Positions 16,636 through 26,288 of a stretch of DNA of 63,028 bases are shown piece by piece. Position numbers and translations under genes: made by a program. Source of the stretch: Candidatus Panguiarchaeum symbiosum (lineage in GTDB: Archaea > Asgardarchaeota > Njordarchaeia > Njordarchaeales > Panguiarchaeaceae); assembly GCA_024720975.1 (NCBI GenBank), contig JANJXX010000001.1, positions 346,811 to 409,838 on the forward strand, in the 5' to 3' direction. Below the pieces are notes generated by a model. That model did not search any database. It worked only from the letters and a program-made list of their open reading frames with translations, and had not been told where the DNA came from. Within the stretch, counting starts at the first letter, position 1. Each line of letters opens with the position of its first letter.

Positions 16636-19382
16636 TTCCTAGTGAATTCCTCTAAAATCCGTTTCCTTATGATGATTAGTAGGTTATCTGATGGTATCTC
16701 TAGTTTTCCAAAGATCCTATCTTTTGCTTCTTTATATTCGGCGCGTAGTTGTTTAAGAACTTCTTTTATGGTATTTCTAAAAGCCTCGTCACCCTTAGCA
16801 ATGAATATATTCTCTGCAAGCGTCGTGCTGACTAACAAAATGTTATCTGTTTTGCTCTCTAGTCTATTCACGATATTGAAGAGTGAGTTAAGATCTAGAT
16901 CAATTCTTTCTAGCAGGAATTTCTTACCATCTATACTGACCACTTTATCCGAGACTAGCTTTTCTATGTTGTCTGAAATATACTTCCAGAGTTTTTGGAG
17001 TTCATCTTTCTGCCTCTTCCACTCAGAAAAGAATCTTGATGAAGTTTCTGCAAGCTTCTCTGGTCGTACCTTAAAGACTTCACAAGCCTCGTAGAGATGC
17101 CTGTCGCTAGAAATTATATGATCAATTGCGTATTCACCAACCGTGAATTCTAGTCGAATGATTCCATCATGAATTTTTTTAGAACCTAGAATTTTTATGG
17201 GTCCTACGAGAATTGTTTGCGGTAAATGCGTTCCACCACACGCTTCGACGTCCCAACCATCAATGTTTACTATTCTCAATACAGCTGATGGCACTGCTCC
17301 TCCTTGATATATCTTAACGCCAAATTTACGCTCTGCGTCAGTTCTATTCATAAATTCTATATAAACTGGTCTATTCTCTAAAACTACCTTATTTGCAAGC
17401 TTCTCGATTTCCTTTAATTCTTCAAAACTCAGATTTTCATAGTGCGAAATATCCAAATGAGCCTTATCAACCTTTTTTTCTGCACCCATTTGCCATACGT
17501 GAGGCCCTAGTACTCTTTGAGCTGCACCATTTATTATATGTGTTGCGGTATGGTGACGCATGAGCTGGAGTCTTCTATTCCAGTCGATAATACCCTTTAC
17601 CTTTCCAGTGTTTTCATGAATCGCTTCATTTAGTTCATGTATTATAACGTCTCCTACCTTGAAGACATTTACTACTCTGTATTCCTTACCGCCCGCTATA
17701 ATTATACCAGAGTCTCCTTCTTGGCCACCGCCTCTAGGATAGAAGGCTGTCATGTTCAACACAAGAAATCTATCCTTTGAAAATACAATTTCAGCCTCAA
17801 ATTCCTTCAGGAACTGATCTTCATAGTAAAGCTTCCTTGTGTGTGGAAGATTATTTATTTCCTTTCCCAGGAGCTCAACAATCTCGCGCTCAATCGTTTT
17901 CCTGTCGGTGCTTTCTACGTCTGGTTTATTGTACATTTCCTTAAGCCTATCATAGAAGTCGGATGAAATTTTCACGGTAATTCCTAAATCCAGTTTGTTG
18001 GATAAATACTCGACCTCTTCGGGGGGTATCCCATAGTTTAAGTATAAGTCCCGTAGTATAGGAAAATCAATGATTTTTTTCTTGGTCTTTCTAGCTATAT
18101 TCTTGAGCTCCCGAATAGCATTTTGTATGGTTTCCAAGAACCTATCCTGTTCTAGATGCCAGATTTTGATGGCTATTTTTTCGATTCCCTTTATCCTGTG
18201 AAACGTTCTAGAGAAGTATTCCACGGAACGTAAAATTAGCTCATCCCAAGCGATCTCTAGCTGATATTTTTCGGCCAATGAAATTGCTCGCCTTAGAATT
18301 GCTCGGAGATTAGCCGCACCCCCAATGTTAGCCGGTATGCCACCATCGGGTATTGCCATGATAACTGTCTTAACGTGATCTAAGATTGCATACATCGCCT
18401 CCAGTGGACCAAATATGCTTCTAAATTCATCTTCTGAAATCCCAAGTTTATCAGCAAGAGCCTTTCGAGTTGAACTAAAAATCTCATCGCTTTCGGTTTT
18501 AACCATACCTACATAGCGTCCATAGAGGAGCATTAAATCCTTATCTACTGAAATTCCCAGGTCCTTTTTTAACCATATGAAAATAGGGCCGAATGTGGCT
18601 TCATATATAGTTGGAGTTCCTTGTGTAAACCATGAGACCCTCTCAAGTCCCCAACCTACATCAAGAACTCTTATTGGTATTCGCTGAAGAGAACCATCAA
18701 CTATCTTGTACTGCATAAATACTCCGTTGACTATTTCTAGGCCGTGTGAGAAGGTTTCTAGAGATGGGCCACAATTGCCTCCCCCCTTCCACCAATCCTC
18801 TTTATATGTAAGTTCTTCAGGAGGCACCCCCAGAACTTTTGTCATGAATTCAAAGTTCAATTCCAGATATCGATCTTTCCAGTATCCTCCTTTCCATTTG
18901 TCACTGATGAATGCATGCTGACCACCCATCGTGAAACTCGATAGATGCCTGCCTGTTTTTCCAATGCGATCAATGTCACTAAATTCGCCTCCAAAGCGAA
19001 TGCACGGTTGAGGGACGACAAGTGGATTTGCGGGAGGATCAACATAACCCTCAACAACCCAGGGTTGGAATATAGCTATGCTTGCTATCGTGAAGTATAT
19101 ATCCTCCCTCCACCGAGCTACAACCGGGTAGTAATCCAGAACTTCATGTCCCCGCTTCTTGAAAAAGTCTAACCAACGTGATATTGTATTATGTATGTCC
19201 CAGTGTTCCACTGGATCAAGTCTTCTTACAAATCTGTACTCACCCTCACATTCAACATCGCCGCAAGTTTGTCTCTCTTCATTAAGAGTCCAAAAGAAAC
19301 CGCCGCATTTCGGACATTGCTTCCTGACAAAATTTTCGCGTCTGAAAAACTCGTTTTCATATTCCTTAGGATCTACTTGCAT
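16632..19382 (-). CDS. alaS: Alanyl-tRNA synthetase, archaeal type
   Basis: Charges tRNA-Ala and edits mischarged Ser/Gly. The N-terminus carries the archaeal zinc-binding segment (KQCPKCGGFFW with CGDVEC). Class II catalytic motifs follow, for example KEDWWKGGGNCGPS and GWGLERVSWF. The editing domain has HHTATHIINGA and, later, EACGGTHLP, the four zinc/His-Cys ligands. The C-terminal part is charged and coiled, ending in a shortened DHHA1-like region. Total 916 residues, normal for archaea. ATG start with GGAAGAG upstream. Confidence 0.96.
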   Translation of the reverse strand: MQVDPKEYENEFFRRENFVRKQCPKCGGFFWTLNEERQTCGDVECEGEYRFVRRLDPVEHWDIHNTISRWLDFFKKRGHEVLDYYPVVARWREDIYFTIASIAIFQPWVVEGYVDPPANPLVVPQPCIRFGGEFSDIDRIGKTGRHLSSFTMGGQHAFISDKWKGGYWKDRYLELNFEFMTKVLGVPPEELTYKEDWWKGGGNCGPSLETFSHGLEIVNGVFMQYKIVDGSLQRIPIRVLDVGWGLERVSWFTQGTPTIYEATFGPIFIWLKKDLGISVDKDLMLLYGRYVGMVKTESDEIFSSTRKALADKLGISEDEFRSIFGPLEAMYAILDHVKTVIMAIPDGGIPANIGGAANLRAILRRAISLAEKYQLEIAWDELILRSVEYFSRTFHRIKGIEKIAIKIWHLEQDRFLETIQNAIRELKNIARKTKKKIIDFPILRDLYLNYGIPPEEVEYLSNKLDLGITVKISSDFYDRLKEMYNKPDVESTDRKTIEREIVELLGKEINNLPHTRKLYYEDQFLKEFEAEIVFSKDRFLVLNMTAFYPRGGGQEGDSGIIIAGGKEYRVVNVFKVGDVIIHELNEAIHENTGKVKGIIDWNRRLQLMRHHTATHIINGAAQRVLGPHVWQMGAEKKVDKAHLDISHYENLSFEELKEIEKLANKVVLENRPVYIEFMNRTDAERKFGVKIYQGGAVPSAVLRIVNIDGWDVEACGGTHLPQTILVGPIKILGSKKIHDGIIRLEFTVGEYAIDHIISSDRHLYEACEVFKVRPEKLAETSSRFFSEWKRQKDELQKLWKYISDNIEKLVSDKVVSIDGKKFLLERIDLDLNSLFNIVNRLESKTDNILLVSTTLAENIFIAKGDEAFRNTIKEVLKQLRAEYKEAKDRIFGKLEIPSDNLLIIIRKRILEEFTRN

Positions 19383-19493
19383 GTAGCTCTTCCTTGGTTT
19401 AATCTACATTGAGATTAAGACCAAAATAGAACATTATGATGTAGTCCTATATTCTAATCTCTTAAGTATCAATATGTCGAATTGACCACTGCA

Positions 19494-20219
19494 CTATAAC
19501 TGCATGTAGTCTTCGATATAATCCAATACTATCTCTTCTAATCTCCTGCGGTCCTCTTCAAATATTTCGAGGGATTCTACACGCCCTCCTACATGCTCAG
19601 AGGAGCCTACTAAGATCTTGCCGTCGGGTCCTCTAACAAAAATACCCTCACTATAGAAGTGGTTCACTTTTATCGGAGGAGTATGAGCAAAAGCAACAAC
19701 TTCTCCCTTACTTATTTCAAGAGAAGAGGCAACTTCATACACTGACTCTAGATCAGTACATTCGTAGACGTACATTTCTTTAGCCCAGCGCAGAGGTTTT
19801 TTGTCAATGACTCTCACGAATAGTATGTTAAAAGCACTCAGTAGAGAGCTATCCTCAGTTTTCTTTATTCGTGATCCTAGGCTTCTTAGATTTAGTAACG
19901 CAAACCTTAGTAATTTTGCAGTATAGTCATCGCGATTTTTTGCTATTTGGAACCACTTCGTCCCCATTGCAGAAACATATGTAGATAGCAATTGGTTATA
20001 TGCTCTAAAAAGTCCTGAGAAAATGAGTTCATGCTTGCTCATTCGTGATTCTCGAATTTTATTCAGTGTTGAAGTCAAACGCTCCAGGATTTGCATGGCT
20101 TCATCCTTTTTAATTCCTGGGACTTTTCCCATCTTGGTTAATTCGTCAAGTTTTTCAAGCATTGCAATGGCCATAAGTATGCGAGCGTCAGTCTCTGTAT
20201 TAAACTTTTTACCTTTCAT
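19494..20219 (-). CDS. Conserved-looking protein of unknown function
   Basis: About 241 residues that I do not recognise. The first half is mainly helical and basic (ARILMAIAMLEKLDELTKMG, KLLRFALLNLRSLGSRIKK). The second half looks like alpha/beta with VVAFAHTPPIKVNHFYSEGIFVRGPDGKILVGSSEH, described here in outline, and an acidic C-terminus. No membrane segment or catalytic signature. I chose ATG at 20219 since GGTGGTGA precedes it. It is divergent from the coiled-coil gene at 20351. Confidence 0.6.
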   Translation of the reverse strand: MKGKKFNTETDARILMAIAMLEKLDELTKMGKVPGIKKDEAMQILERLTSTLNKIRESRMSKHELIFSGLFRAYNQLLSTYVSAMGTKWFQIAKNRDDYTAKLLRFALLNLRSLGSRIKKTEDSSLLSAFNILFVRVIDKKPLRWAKEMYVYECTDLESVYEVASSLEISKGEVVAFAHTPPIKVNHFYSEGIFVRGPDGKILVGSSEHVGGRVESLEIFEEDRRRLEEIVLDYIEDYMQL

Positions 20220-20350
20220 TTCACCACCCAAGTCTTCAGCACTTAAAGGCCTCGTTTAAACACCTGTTGCTTCTAAAAGGCAAATTCTAAAAAGCTATTT
20301 TATTTAATTCATGTTCTTTTAAACGAGTGAAGTAAAAAAGGCAGAAGCTT

Positions 20351-20968
20351 ATGCAAGATGCAGAGAAAGCTGTCGACTACTTCATAAAAATCTTAAGACT
20401 AGAACTAGGAGTAGAAATTAAAGAAACAGAGCAACCTACGAGTACCATCAGTCCAACAATTGCTGCTGAGATTCAAACCAGAGTGACAGGCCCTCCAAAT
20501 ACCTTGCCTGCCGCTGGCAGCCAAATAGCCACTGCTGAAGGTTTAGCCCAACAAACTGGATACCAAGAAATAATAACTCGCATGAACGAAGCTTTGCAAA
20601 ATCTCAGGGCATCAATAATGTCCAGGATTGAAGCACTTGAAAGGCGCATTTCCAACCTAGAAAAGGTTTTACAAACAAAATCAATCGAGCAACCTCTTAT
20701 TGAAAGTAGAACAAACACAGACATTCTTTCAAAATCGATCACAACAAGTATTAGCGTTGATCAGATAGACTTATTAGTTCATGAAGCGCGGGAGGAGTTA
20801 GCCAGAAAGGAAACCTCACTAGAGCAATTAATAAAAATTGAAGCCATCGAATGGCAATTAATCAAAGCACTGGAAAACAATGAGCGAGCAAGTGAGAAAA
20901 TACCTAAGGATCTCTTGTCGGCTCTCAGATTTGAGATAGCTCGGTTGAGAAAGAGCCTCCTGGAATAA
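20351..20968 (+). CDS. Coiled-coil protein of unknown function
   Basis: A 205-residue protein with a short N-terminal helix, a low-complexity Thr/Pro/Ala-rich linker (about residues 25-75), a coiled coil (SRIEALERRISNLEKVLQ, about 90-110), and a helical C-terminal domain (VDQIDLLVHEAREELARKE). No enzyme motif and no signal peptide. It could be a scaffold or adaptor. It is convergent with the CoA gene (16-base gap) and divergent from the unknown gene at 19.5 kb. Confidence 0.55.
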   Translation: MQDAEKAVDYFIKILRLELGVEIKETEQPTSTISPTIAAEIQTRVTGPPNTLPAAGSQIATAEGLAQQTGYQEIITRMNEALQNLRASIMSRIEALERRISNLEKVLQTKSIEQPLIESRTNTDILSKSITTSISVDQIDLLVHEAREELARKETSLEQLIKIEAIEWQLIKALENNERASEKIPKDLLSALRFEIARLRKSLLE

Positions 20969-20984
20969 CACATTAAAACACACT

Positions 20985-22085
20985 CTATTGTTTATTTCCA
21001 ACATCAACACTTTGCATTTTCAAGAGCAAATCTAGAGCATTCTCCTTGTGGTCGGAATCTACAATGAAGTAAATAAGTTTCTTTTTAAATGGATCGCCAT
21101 ATACGACAAGCGACCCCTCGGGAGCAAGCATCGTTGCTGGGAACCCTAAAAGATCCTCTTCACCATATACTGTTACTATGGTGGGATTTTCTTGAACAAA
21201 AGCTATTAGAGTAGCATACCAAGATTCCGTTGATATTCTGCCCGGCGGATTTATTACAGGAATCATTGGTGGAACATCAATAAGTTTCGTCTCTTCATTA
21301 ATGCAGTAGAAAGTCGCGTAACTGACTCCTTTCCGCTGAATTTTAAAATCCACCAGGGCAACCGAGACCGGGTAGCCAAACCTCAACAAATTCACAAATG
21401 CTGCATCACCAATCGCTATTACCCCACTTTTCTTAAACAGCTGGTAGTCAGGTAGGTACTTTGGCGATGTTATAGCTGCACCTTTTGGCTCCCGAATTTT
21501 CTTGATAACTTCATTTGTAAGTCTAAGCTCTGGTGGTCTAGGCGGTGGGAAGAAATCATTTAGTCTGTATCTTGTCGATGATATTATTTCTCCATAAGGA
21601 TCTCTAAGGAGGGGAATTCGAAGTATCTTTAACGGACTCAATCCATACTCTAATCTCAACTCGTTAAGTTTAAACGTTCTTTCTGTTACAGCAGGCTCGT
21701 TTGAAATCACTATTGAGTCAATATCCACAGCAAATTCTGAAGTAGTTGCAGGAGAGTACGGATCCTCGAGTTTATACATGTATGTTGCATTAGACTTACC
21801 TAAGCTAGAAATGAATTCCTCAACTCTTTTCTTCCTCAAATCATAGGGTTCTATTAACTCCGCCGCAATTTTTCTTAGGCTTTTAGCATATTGGTCTGAG
21901 GTGACACAAACAAGAACTCTCTTAGAAAAGATTAAAGCGACATTAATTAAGGTTTTGTGGCCAATGTGCAGGCGATCAAATGTACCTCCTATTGTACAGA
22001 AATTGAAGTTTACATTCCCAATTTGTAATTTATTCGGCGTTGGTAATCTTTTAATAAACCTCTGAAGTTGCGGTATGTTCCACAA
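20985..22085 (-). CDS. Fused phosphopantetheine adenylyltransferase and GTP-dependent dephospho-CoA kinase
   Basis: Would carry out the last two steps of coenzyme A synthesis in one chain. Residues about 27-180 are an archaeal/eukaryotic CoaD-type nucleotidyltransferase with GGTFDRLHIGHKTLI (the GHxGH-like site) and ISSTRYR at its end. Residues about 195-360 match the DUF359 family of GTP-dependent dephospho-CoA kinases, with GDAAFVNLLRFGYPVSVALVD, INPPGRIS and TVYGEEDLLGFPATMLAPEG. Length 366 equals both domains. The TTG start is weakly supported. In many archaea these are separate genes. The domain calls are firm; bifunctionality is inferred. Confidence 0.85.
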   Translation of the reverse strand: MWNIPQLQRFIKRLPTPNKLQIGNVNFNFCTIGGTFDRLHIGHKTLINVALIFSKRVLVCVTSDQYAKSLRKIAAELIEPYDLRKKRVEEFISSLGKSNATYMYKLEDPYSPATTSEFAVDIDSIVISNEPAVTERTFKLNELRLEYGLSPLKILRIPLLRDPYGEIISSTRYRLNDFFPPPRPPELRLTNEVIKKIREPKGAAITSPKYLPDYQLFKKSGVIAIGDAAFVNLLRFGYPVSVALVDFKIQRKGVSYATFYCINEETKLIDVPPMIPVINPPGRISTESWYATLIAFVQENPTIVTVYGEEDLLGFPATMLAPEGSLVVYGDPFKKKLIYFIVDSDHKENALDLLLKMQSVDVGNKQ

Positions 22086-22195
22086 ATCGAATCCCAGTTA
22101 GATTTGCGGGCTCTATAAGGATTCCATAAAATTCAAGAAACTTAACTTCTGAAATACATTTAGCTTCAAAGCGATATTCACCTCGTCCTCTAAGG

Positions 22196-24325
22196 TCAAA
22201 GCTTTATCTGGATCCCGCATCTATTTTTTGCAGCAATGCCACGCTTAAATTCTAACACTTCCTTTGCACCTATAACAGCCCGTCCTAATGCAATCAAATC
22301 TCTATTTTCATTGAGTACGAGAACTTCATCAGAAGCTCTGATTTGCGGATCCACATCAACGACAAACTTCGAGAATATACTCTTCCCATCTCTAACAAAG
22401 GGCTCTGCTTCATCTTTTAGAATTATACTGTATTGGAGCTTGTCTTTGAATTTCTCCCATAGTCTATAGGCGAGAAGTGGTTGCGGAACGATTTTGAAGC
22501 TTTCAGCAACTAGGGAGGCCATAAGCCACGTTCTACCTCTATTAACAAAAAGTTCTTGATATGGATCTTCGGGTACTTCCTCACCTTTCTTGATTTTATC
22601 CTTAACGATTTCCTCTAACTCCCATTGAATTATTCTCTCTTCACGCTCCCTAACGTCTGTGGCATAGATCTTTCGGAGCACTCCAGTCGTACGGGAGTAC
22701 TCGAACTTTACTCCTTCAACGACACTATCTGCTTCTTGTCCAAATTGAAACTTAAGCATTGCCTTAGTGACGTAGAGTCTAACTTTTTCGATGGGTATTA
22801 CTCCTACGTCTTGACCTGTGTATATTTCTCCAAATCCCAGATAATCTCGAAGTTTCAAGGCATACTCTTTGTTTTCATCGTAAATGTATACCTCCTTGAA
22901 CTTGCTTAATAGGTATGTTTCTATGGTATCCTTAGTCCATCTCAATGCATCCTCGGATATTGCCGTGCGGTAGGATATATGTTGGAAGAGAGGGTATACC
23001 ATTCTAATTTCTCGAGGAATGAGACAGAAAATATCGTCTAGTATCATTACCTGCGCATCAAGATACGTGGGTAATTTATGAGCACCCCTGGGCGTTGTAA
23101 CTATAAGTTTGTCACTCCAGATGAAGATACGCTCTTTCATGCGACTTTTATACCTCAGCACTGCTGGCAGGTTTATCTCTTCAGGTCTCGTTATGAGAAT
23201 TCCCCTCCTTTTAAATGTTGGTTCGTACAACTCAAAGAATTTGTAGATAGCATCTTTTCCACTTAGTAAGAGATTATATGCACGAGCTAGCTCTGGATGC
23301 GAAGACGCTCTTTGTGCAACAAGTTCCCAAAGCGTTCCCTCCCATATTGACTGTTTTATTCTCTTCAGCTCAGCCATAATTACATACAAGTTATGCATAG
23401 CTAAGTGATGCTGCCGCTCAATAGGAACCATTTCTAAGAGTTCCTTTGGTGAGTACTTGGTACAAACTGGACAGCTACATGGAAAATATTCCATGCGTTT
23501 AATGTTGTAAGTTCCATGCGTAGTCAAATAGCGACCGTCTTTCGCGGCCAGAGCATAGAGTGCACTATCAAAAGTATCGAATCCTAATAGAACAAAGAAA
23601 CTAAAGGTCATGGGATGGCCAACACCAAATAGGTGAAGTGGATAATTTGATGGAAAATTCTGTTTAACGAACAAAGCCGATCTTACGAGCTGATATATCT
23701 GGTATTCCTCTACATAGGGTACCAAACTTCCTAGCGCATACATTTTGAATGGAAATTTAAGCATTTCTCGAGCGGAGTACTCCAATAAGGTTTCTATGGG
23801 ATTGCCGTGCAGAGGACCTACCCAAATAATCTCACTCTCCTCGTTAATAAAACCACTTTTGCATGCTTCCTGAGCTCGTCTTATAGTTTCATCAATAGCT
23901 TTCTTTCTGGTTTCTAGATCGCCAGTATATAATGGAACATCGAGAATTACGCCAATGTCCACTCCTATGTCATTTTGAAACTTAACAATCTCTACGTTCG
24001 AAACTTCAACGTCACCATAAACAGAAAGCTGATACGCACCAGAGTCAGTCATAATGGGTCCTTGCCAGTTTCCGAACAACTTATGAATTCCGTTCTCGAG
24101 GGCCAATGTATGAAGCTTTTCATCGCGCCAGATTGTGTAAGCATTAGTTATGAATGCATTATAACCGAGAGTTCTAAGGTCCTCAGGAGATATTACAGGC
24201 ACGTGTATATTAACTACAGGAAAGAAGTAAGGCGTGTTTATTATGCCATGTTTGGTAAATATTTTTCCAATCCTTGCAGCAGCGTCTTTTTCTACTATCT
24301 CAAATACATGCTTCAATATAATCAC
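22196..24325 (-). CDS. tgtA: tRNA-guanine(15) transglycosylase (archaeosine synthesis)
   Basis: Exchanges guanine-15 in the tRNA D-loop for preQ0, the first step to archaeosine. The catalytic TIM barrel has MTDSGAYQLSVYG, DVPLYTGDL and HGNPIETLLEYSAREM. The zinc site is CSCPVC with a later HHLAMHN. After it come the archaeal C-terminal domains, ending in a PUA domain (about residues 630-709: VDPQIRASDEVLVLN, ALGRAVIGAKEVLEFKRGIAAK). At 709 residues it is longer than many homologues, with a helical stretch near 560-620. GTG at 24325 or TTG at 24316 could start it; the latter lies behind CGTGAT. Confidence 0.94.
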   Translation of the reverse strand: MIILKHVFEIVEKDAAARIGKIFTKHGIINTPYFFPVVNIHVPVISPEDLRTLGYNAFITNAYTIWRDEKLHTLALENGIHKLFGNWQGPIMTDSGAYQLSVYGDVEVSNVEIVKFQNDIGVDIGVILDVPLYTGDLETRKKAIDETIRRAQEACKSGFINEESEIIWVGPLHGNPIETLLEYSAREMLKFPFKMYALGSLVPYVEEYQIYQLVRSALFVKQNFPSNYPLHLFGVGHPMTFSFFVLLGFDTFDSALYALAAKDGRYLTTHGTYNIKRMEYFPCSCPVCTKYSPKELLEMVPIERQHHLAMHNLYVIMAELKRIKQSIWEGTLWELVAQRASSHPELARAYNLLLSGKDAIYKFFELYEPTFKRRGILITRPEEINLPAVLRYKSRMKERIFIWSDKLIVTTPRGAHKLPTYLDAQVMILDDIFCLIPREIRMVYPLFQHISYRTAISEDALRWTKDTIETYLLSKFKEVYIYDENKEYALKLRDYLGFGEIYTGQDVGVIPIEKVRLYVTKAMLKFQFGQEADSVVEGVKFEYSRTTGVLRKIYATDVREREERIIQWELEEIVKDKIKKGEEVPEDPYQELFVNRGRTWLMASLVAESFKIVPQPLLAYRLWEKFKDKLQYSIILKDEAEPFVRDGKSIFSKFVVDVDPQIRASDEVLVLNENRDLIALGRAVIGAKEVLEFKRGIAAKNRCGIQIKL

Positions 24326-24401
24326 GACCTAAGCGATTTTCATCATAACCTTTAAATGATTCAAGAGATATAATAGTGAGTTTCGAGATGCGTGATTATT
24401 A

Positions 24402-24665
24402 ATGCGAACTGCATCAGCTTTATTTATTGTAACATTGATAGCATCGTTGATCATACTGCTTCTTATAGTTATGCATATCCTTCCTATGGGATTCTTCCTT
24501 ATCGTACTCCTACCCTCTATAGGAGTAATCAAAAACACCAAGGGTTTAAGAACGCTACACCATTTTAAGGAGCATCCGAGTAAAGTGTTGTTCTGTCCGA
24601 ATTGCGGGTTCCCGCTAGGAGGGTATGAGAATTTCTGTCCGAGATGTGGATTTAGAATTCGGTAA
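24402..24665 (+). CDS. Small membrane protein with zinc ribbon
   Basis: An 87-residue protein with one long or two short hydrophobic segments (about residues 5-43, LFIVTLIASLIILLLIVMHI and FFLIVLLPSIGVI) and a C-terminal zinc ribbon of two CPxCG knuckles (FCPNCGFPLGG and FCPRCGFRIR). The ribbon would face the cytoplasm. The function is unknown. It precedes the degenerate helicase by 16 bases in the same direction. Confidence 0.6.
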   Translation: MRTASALFIVTLIASLIILLLIVMHILPMGFFLIVLLPSIGVIKNTKGLRTLHHFKEHPSKVLFCPNCGFPLGGYENFCPRCGFRIR

Positions 24666-24680
24666 AGAGCCGGTGTAATT

Positions 24681-26282
24681 ATGGATGATCCAATTAGCGA
24701 ACTCAGAAGACTTGCAGACAGGTTGCAGAATCTGTTGAAAAGCAAAAATATTGAGCCCCGAGCTTATCAATTTTGGATAGTCAATGCCATATGTAAGGCT
24801 AAGATTGAGGGAAAAAACGTAATACTAGAACTCGATGCCGGTATGGGAAAACGGATAATAATGTACATGATTACTCAACTTTTTGATAATGAAAGAATAC
24901 TGATAATAAGCCCTTCTCGTGCGTCGATCTGGGATATGGCTATAAAATTCCGAGAGCTTTCAGGCAGTGATGAATGGTTTGGCGTCTTAACTGGCGGAAC
25001 GCCGAAATGGTTGAAGAGAGGACTTTTATTGAATAGACGTGTAATTCTTGCAACTCCGATATCACTTGCAGGAGCGCTAAGGCACCAAGAAGTCGTTCCC
25101 AAGTTTGATATAATCATTATAAACGAAGCCGACAAAGTGATTCGACGTGTTGCTAGGACAAAGTGCACGGGAGTATCCTTTACTCACAAAATTAGATTCT
25201 TTGAAGACCTTATTGGAGAGAAAAATAAATTTGAAGAAGCACCAGATGTTTCATTAGCATACCCTTGGAATATCCTAAAAAGAATTCTACCGAAAGACGC
25301 GTGCTGGATTGGAATGAGTGGTACGCTGAGAGATGAACATTATACCATAGATAGTGAAGGGAGGGTTGTTGTTAGGAAAGAGATCGACACACTAGCAAAT
25401 GAACTTTTCCCAAGCAAGGAACTTGTGATATTAACAATGGATTCCCTCCTCGAGAGGACCGACTTAGGTGAATATATTATCAGGAACCTAACGATAATCA
25501 GGCCCGTGGGTGTCGAAGATCCTAATGTAGAGATCATATCGAGTGAAATCTCTGCCGAAATCGAAAGAGTGGTAGATAAAATACTCGAGCGCAACCGTGA
25601 ATTGTATCCGGCCGAGGAGACCCAATTCCGGACGCGGGAGAAAGTTATGGACACAATTGCAACCCTACCAAATACCGATCCATTAAAAGTAAAGTTTCTC
25701 AAGTTGGCCTTAGCTCGAAGACACCTATTTGCTGGAACGCCGTCAAGTTACTTTAAATTCTTAGCGCGACCTATGATCAAAAAGTTAATCAAGGAGCACA
25801 GGCAAGTGGATTTAGAGGATATACTACCTCGTGAATCGAAAAAAATGCAAGCAATAATCGAAATTATGAGAAGCTGGTGGGAGCATAGGGAGAGTAGTAT
25901 TGTAATATTAGCGTCATTTGTACGAACCGCACTTGATATTATCAAGCGCCTAAGGAATGAAGGCGTTAATAATGTGTTGCTACTAACGGGGAAAGTGAAA
26001 AACAAAAAGCTAGTACTCGAAAAATTCAAAAGTATGAAACAATCTGTTCTAGTGCTAACACCCGTAGCTGAAAGGGATTTAGATCTTCCCGAAGCTGGCC
26101 TAGTTATAGTTCACGACGTTGTATCCACTGCGAAGAGTATGTATCAACGCATCAAGCGCTCCAGACGTGGCTTGGTTATTATCTTGTACTACAAAAACAC
26201 CCATGAAGAAAAGAAAGTTAAGGTATTGCTTACAAGGATTATAAAAAGATATCCCTGGAGTGTAAGGATTCTTAGCAGGTAA
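24681..26282 (+). CDS. Hef-like superfamily 2 helicase with degenerate ATPase motifs
   Basis: A 533-residue protein with the two RecA-like domains of SF2 helicases but altered signatures. Walker A reads LDAGMGKRIIM (GKR where GKT is normal), Walker B IIINEADK (NEAD for DEAD/DEAH), motif III GMSGTLRD, and the second domain has LLLTGKVKN, VLTPVAERDLDLPEAG and a motif VI-like MYQRIKRSRRG. The layout, with a long insertion between the domains, resembles archaeal Hef/Mph1 proteins without nuclease domain. The lost Thr and Asp suggest weak or no ATPase activity. It precedes kae1 by only a few bases. Confidence 0.65.
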   Translation: MDDPISELRRLADRLQNLLKSKNIEPRAYQFWIVNAICKAKIEGKNVILELDAGMGKRIIMYMITQLFDNERILIISPSRASIWDMAIKFRELSGSDEWFGVLTGGTPKWLKRGLLLNRRVILATPISLAGALRHQEVVPKFDIIIINEADKVIRRVARTKCTGVSFTHKIRFFEDLIGEKNKFEEAPDVSLAYPWNILKRILPKDACWIGMSGTLRDEHYTIDSEGRVVVRKEIDTLANELFPSKELVILTMDSLLERTDLGEYIIRNLTIIRPVGVEDPNVEIISSEISAEIERVVDKILERNRELYPAEETQFRTREKVMDTIATLPNTDPLKVKFLKLALARRHLFAGTPSSYFKFLARPMIKKLIKEHRQVDLEDILPRESKKMQAIIEIMRSWWEHRESSIVILASFVRTALDIIKRLRNEGVNNVLLLTGKVKNKKLVLEKFKSMKQSVLVLTPVAERDLDLPEAGLVIVHDVVSTAKSMYQRIKRSRRGLVIILYYKNTHEEKKVKVLLTRIIKRYPWSVRILSR

Positions 26283-26288
26283 GTTAGG

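Noticed and set aside
22086-22195. tRNA-like string TCGAATCCCAG in the gap between the CoA gene and tgtA
   Set aside because: No acceptor or anticodon stems can be formed around it.
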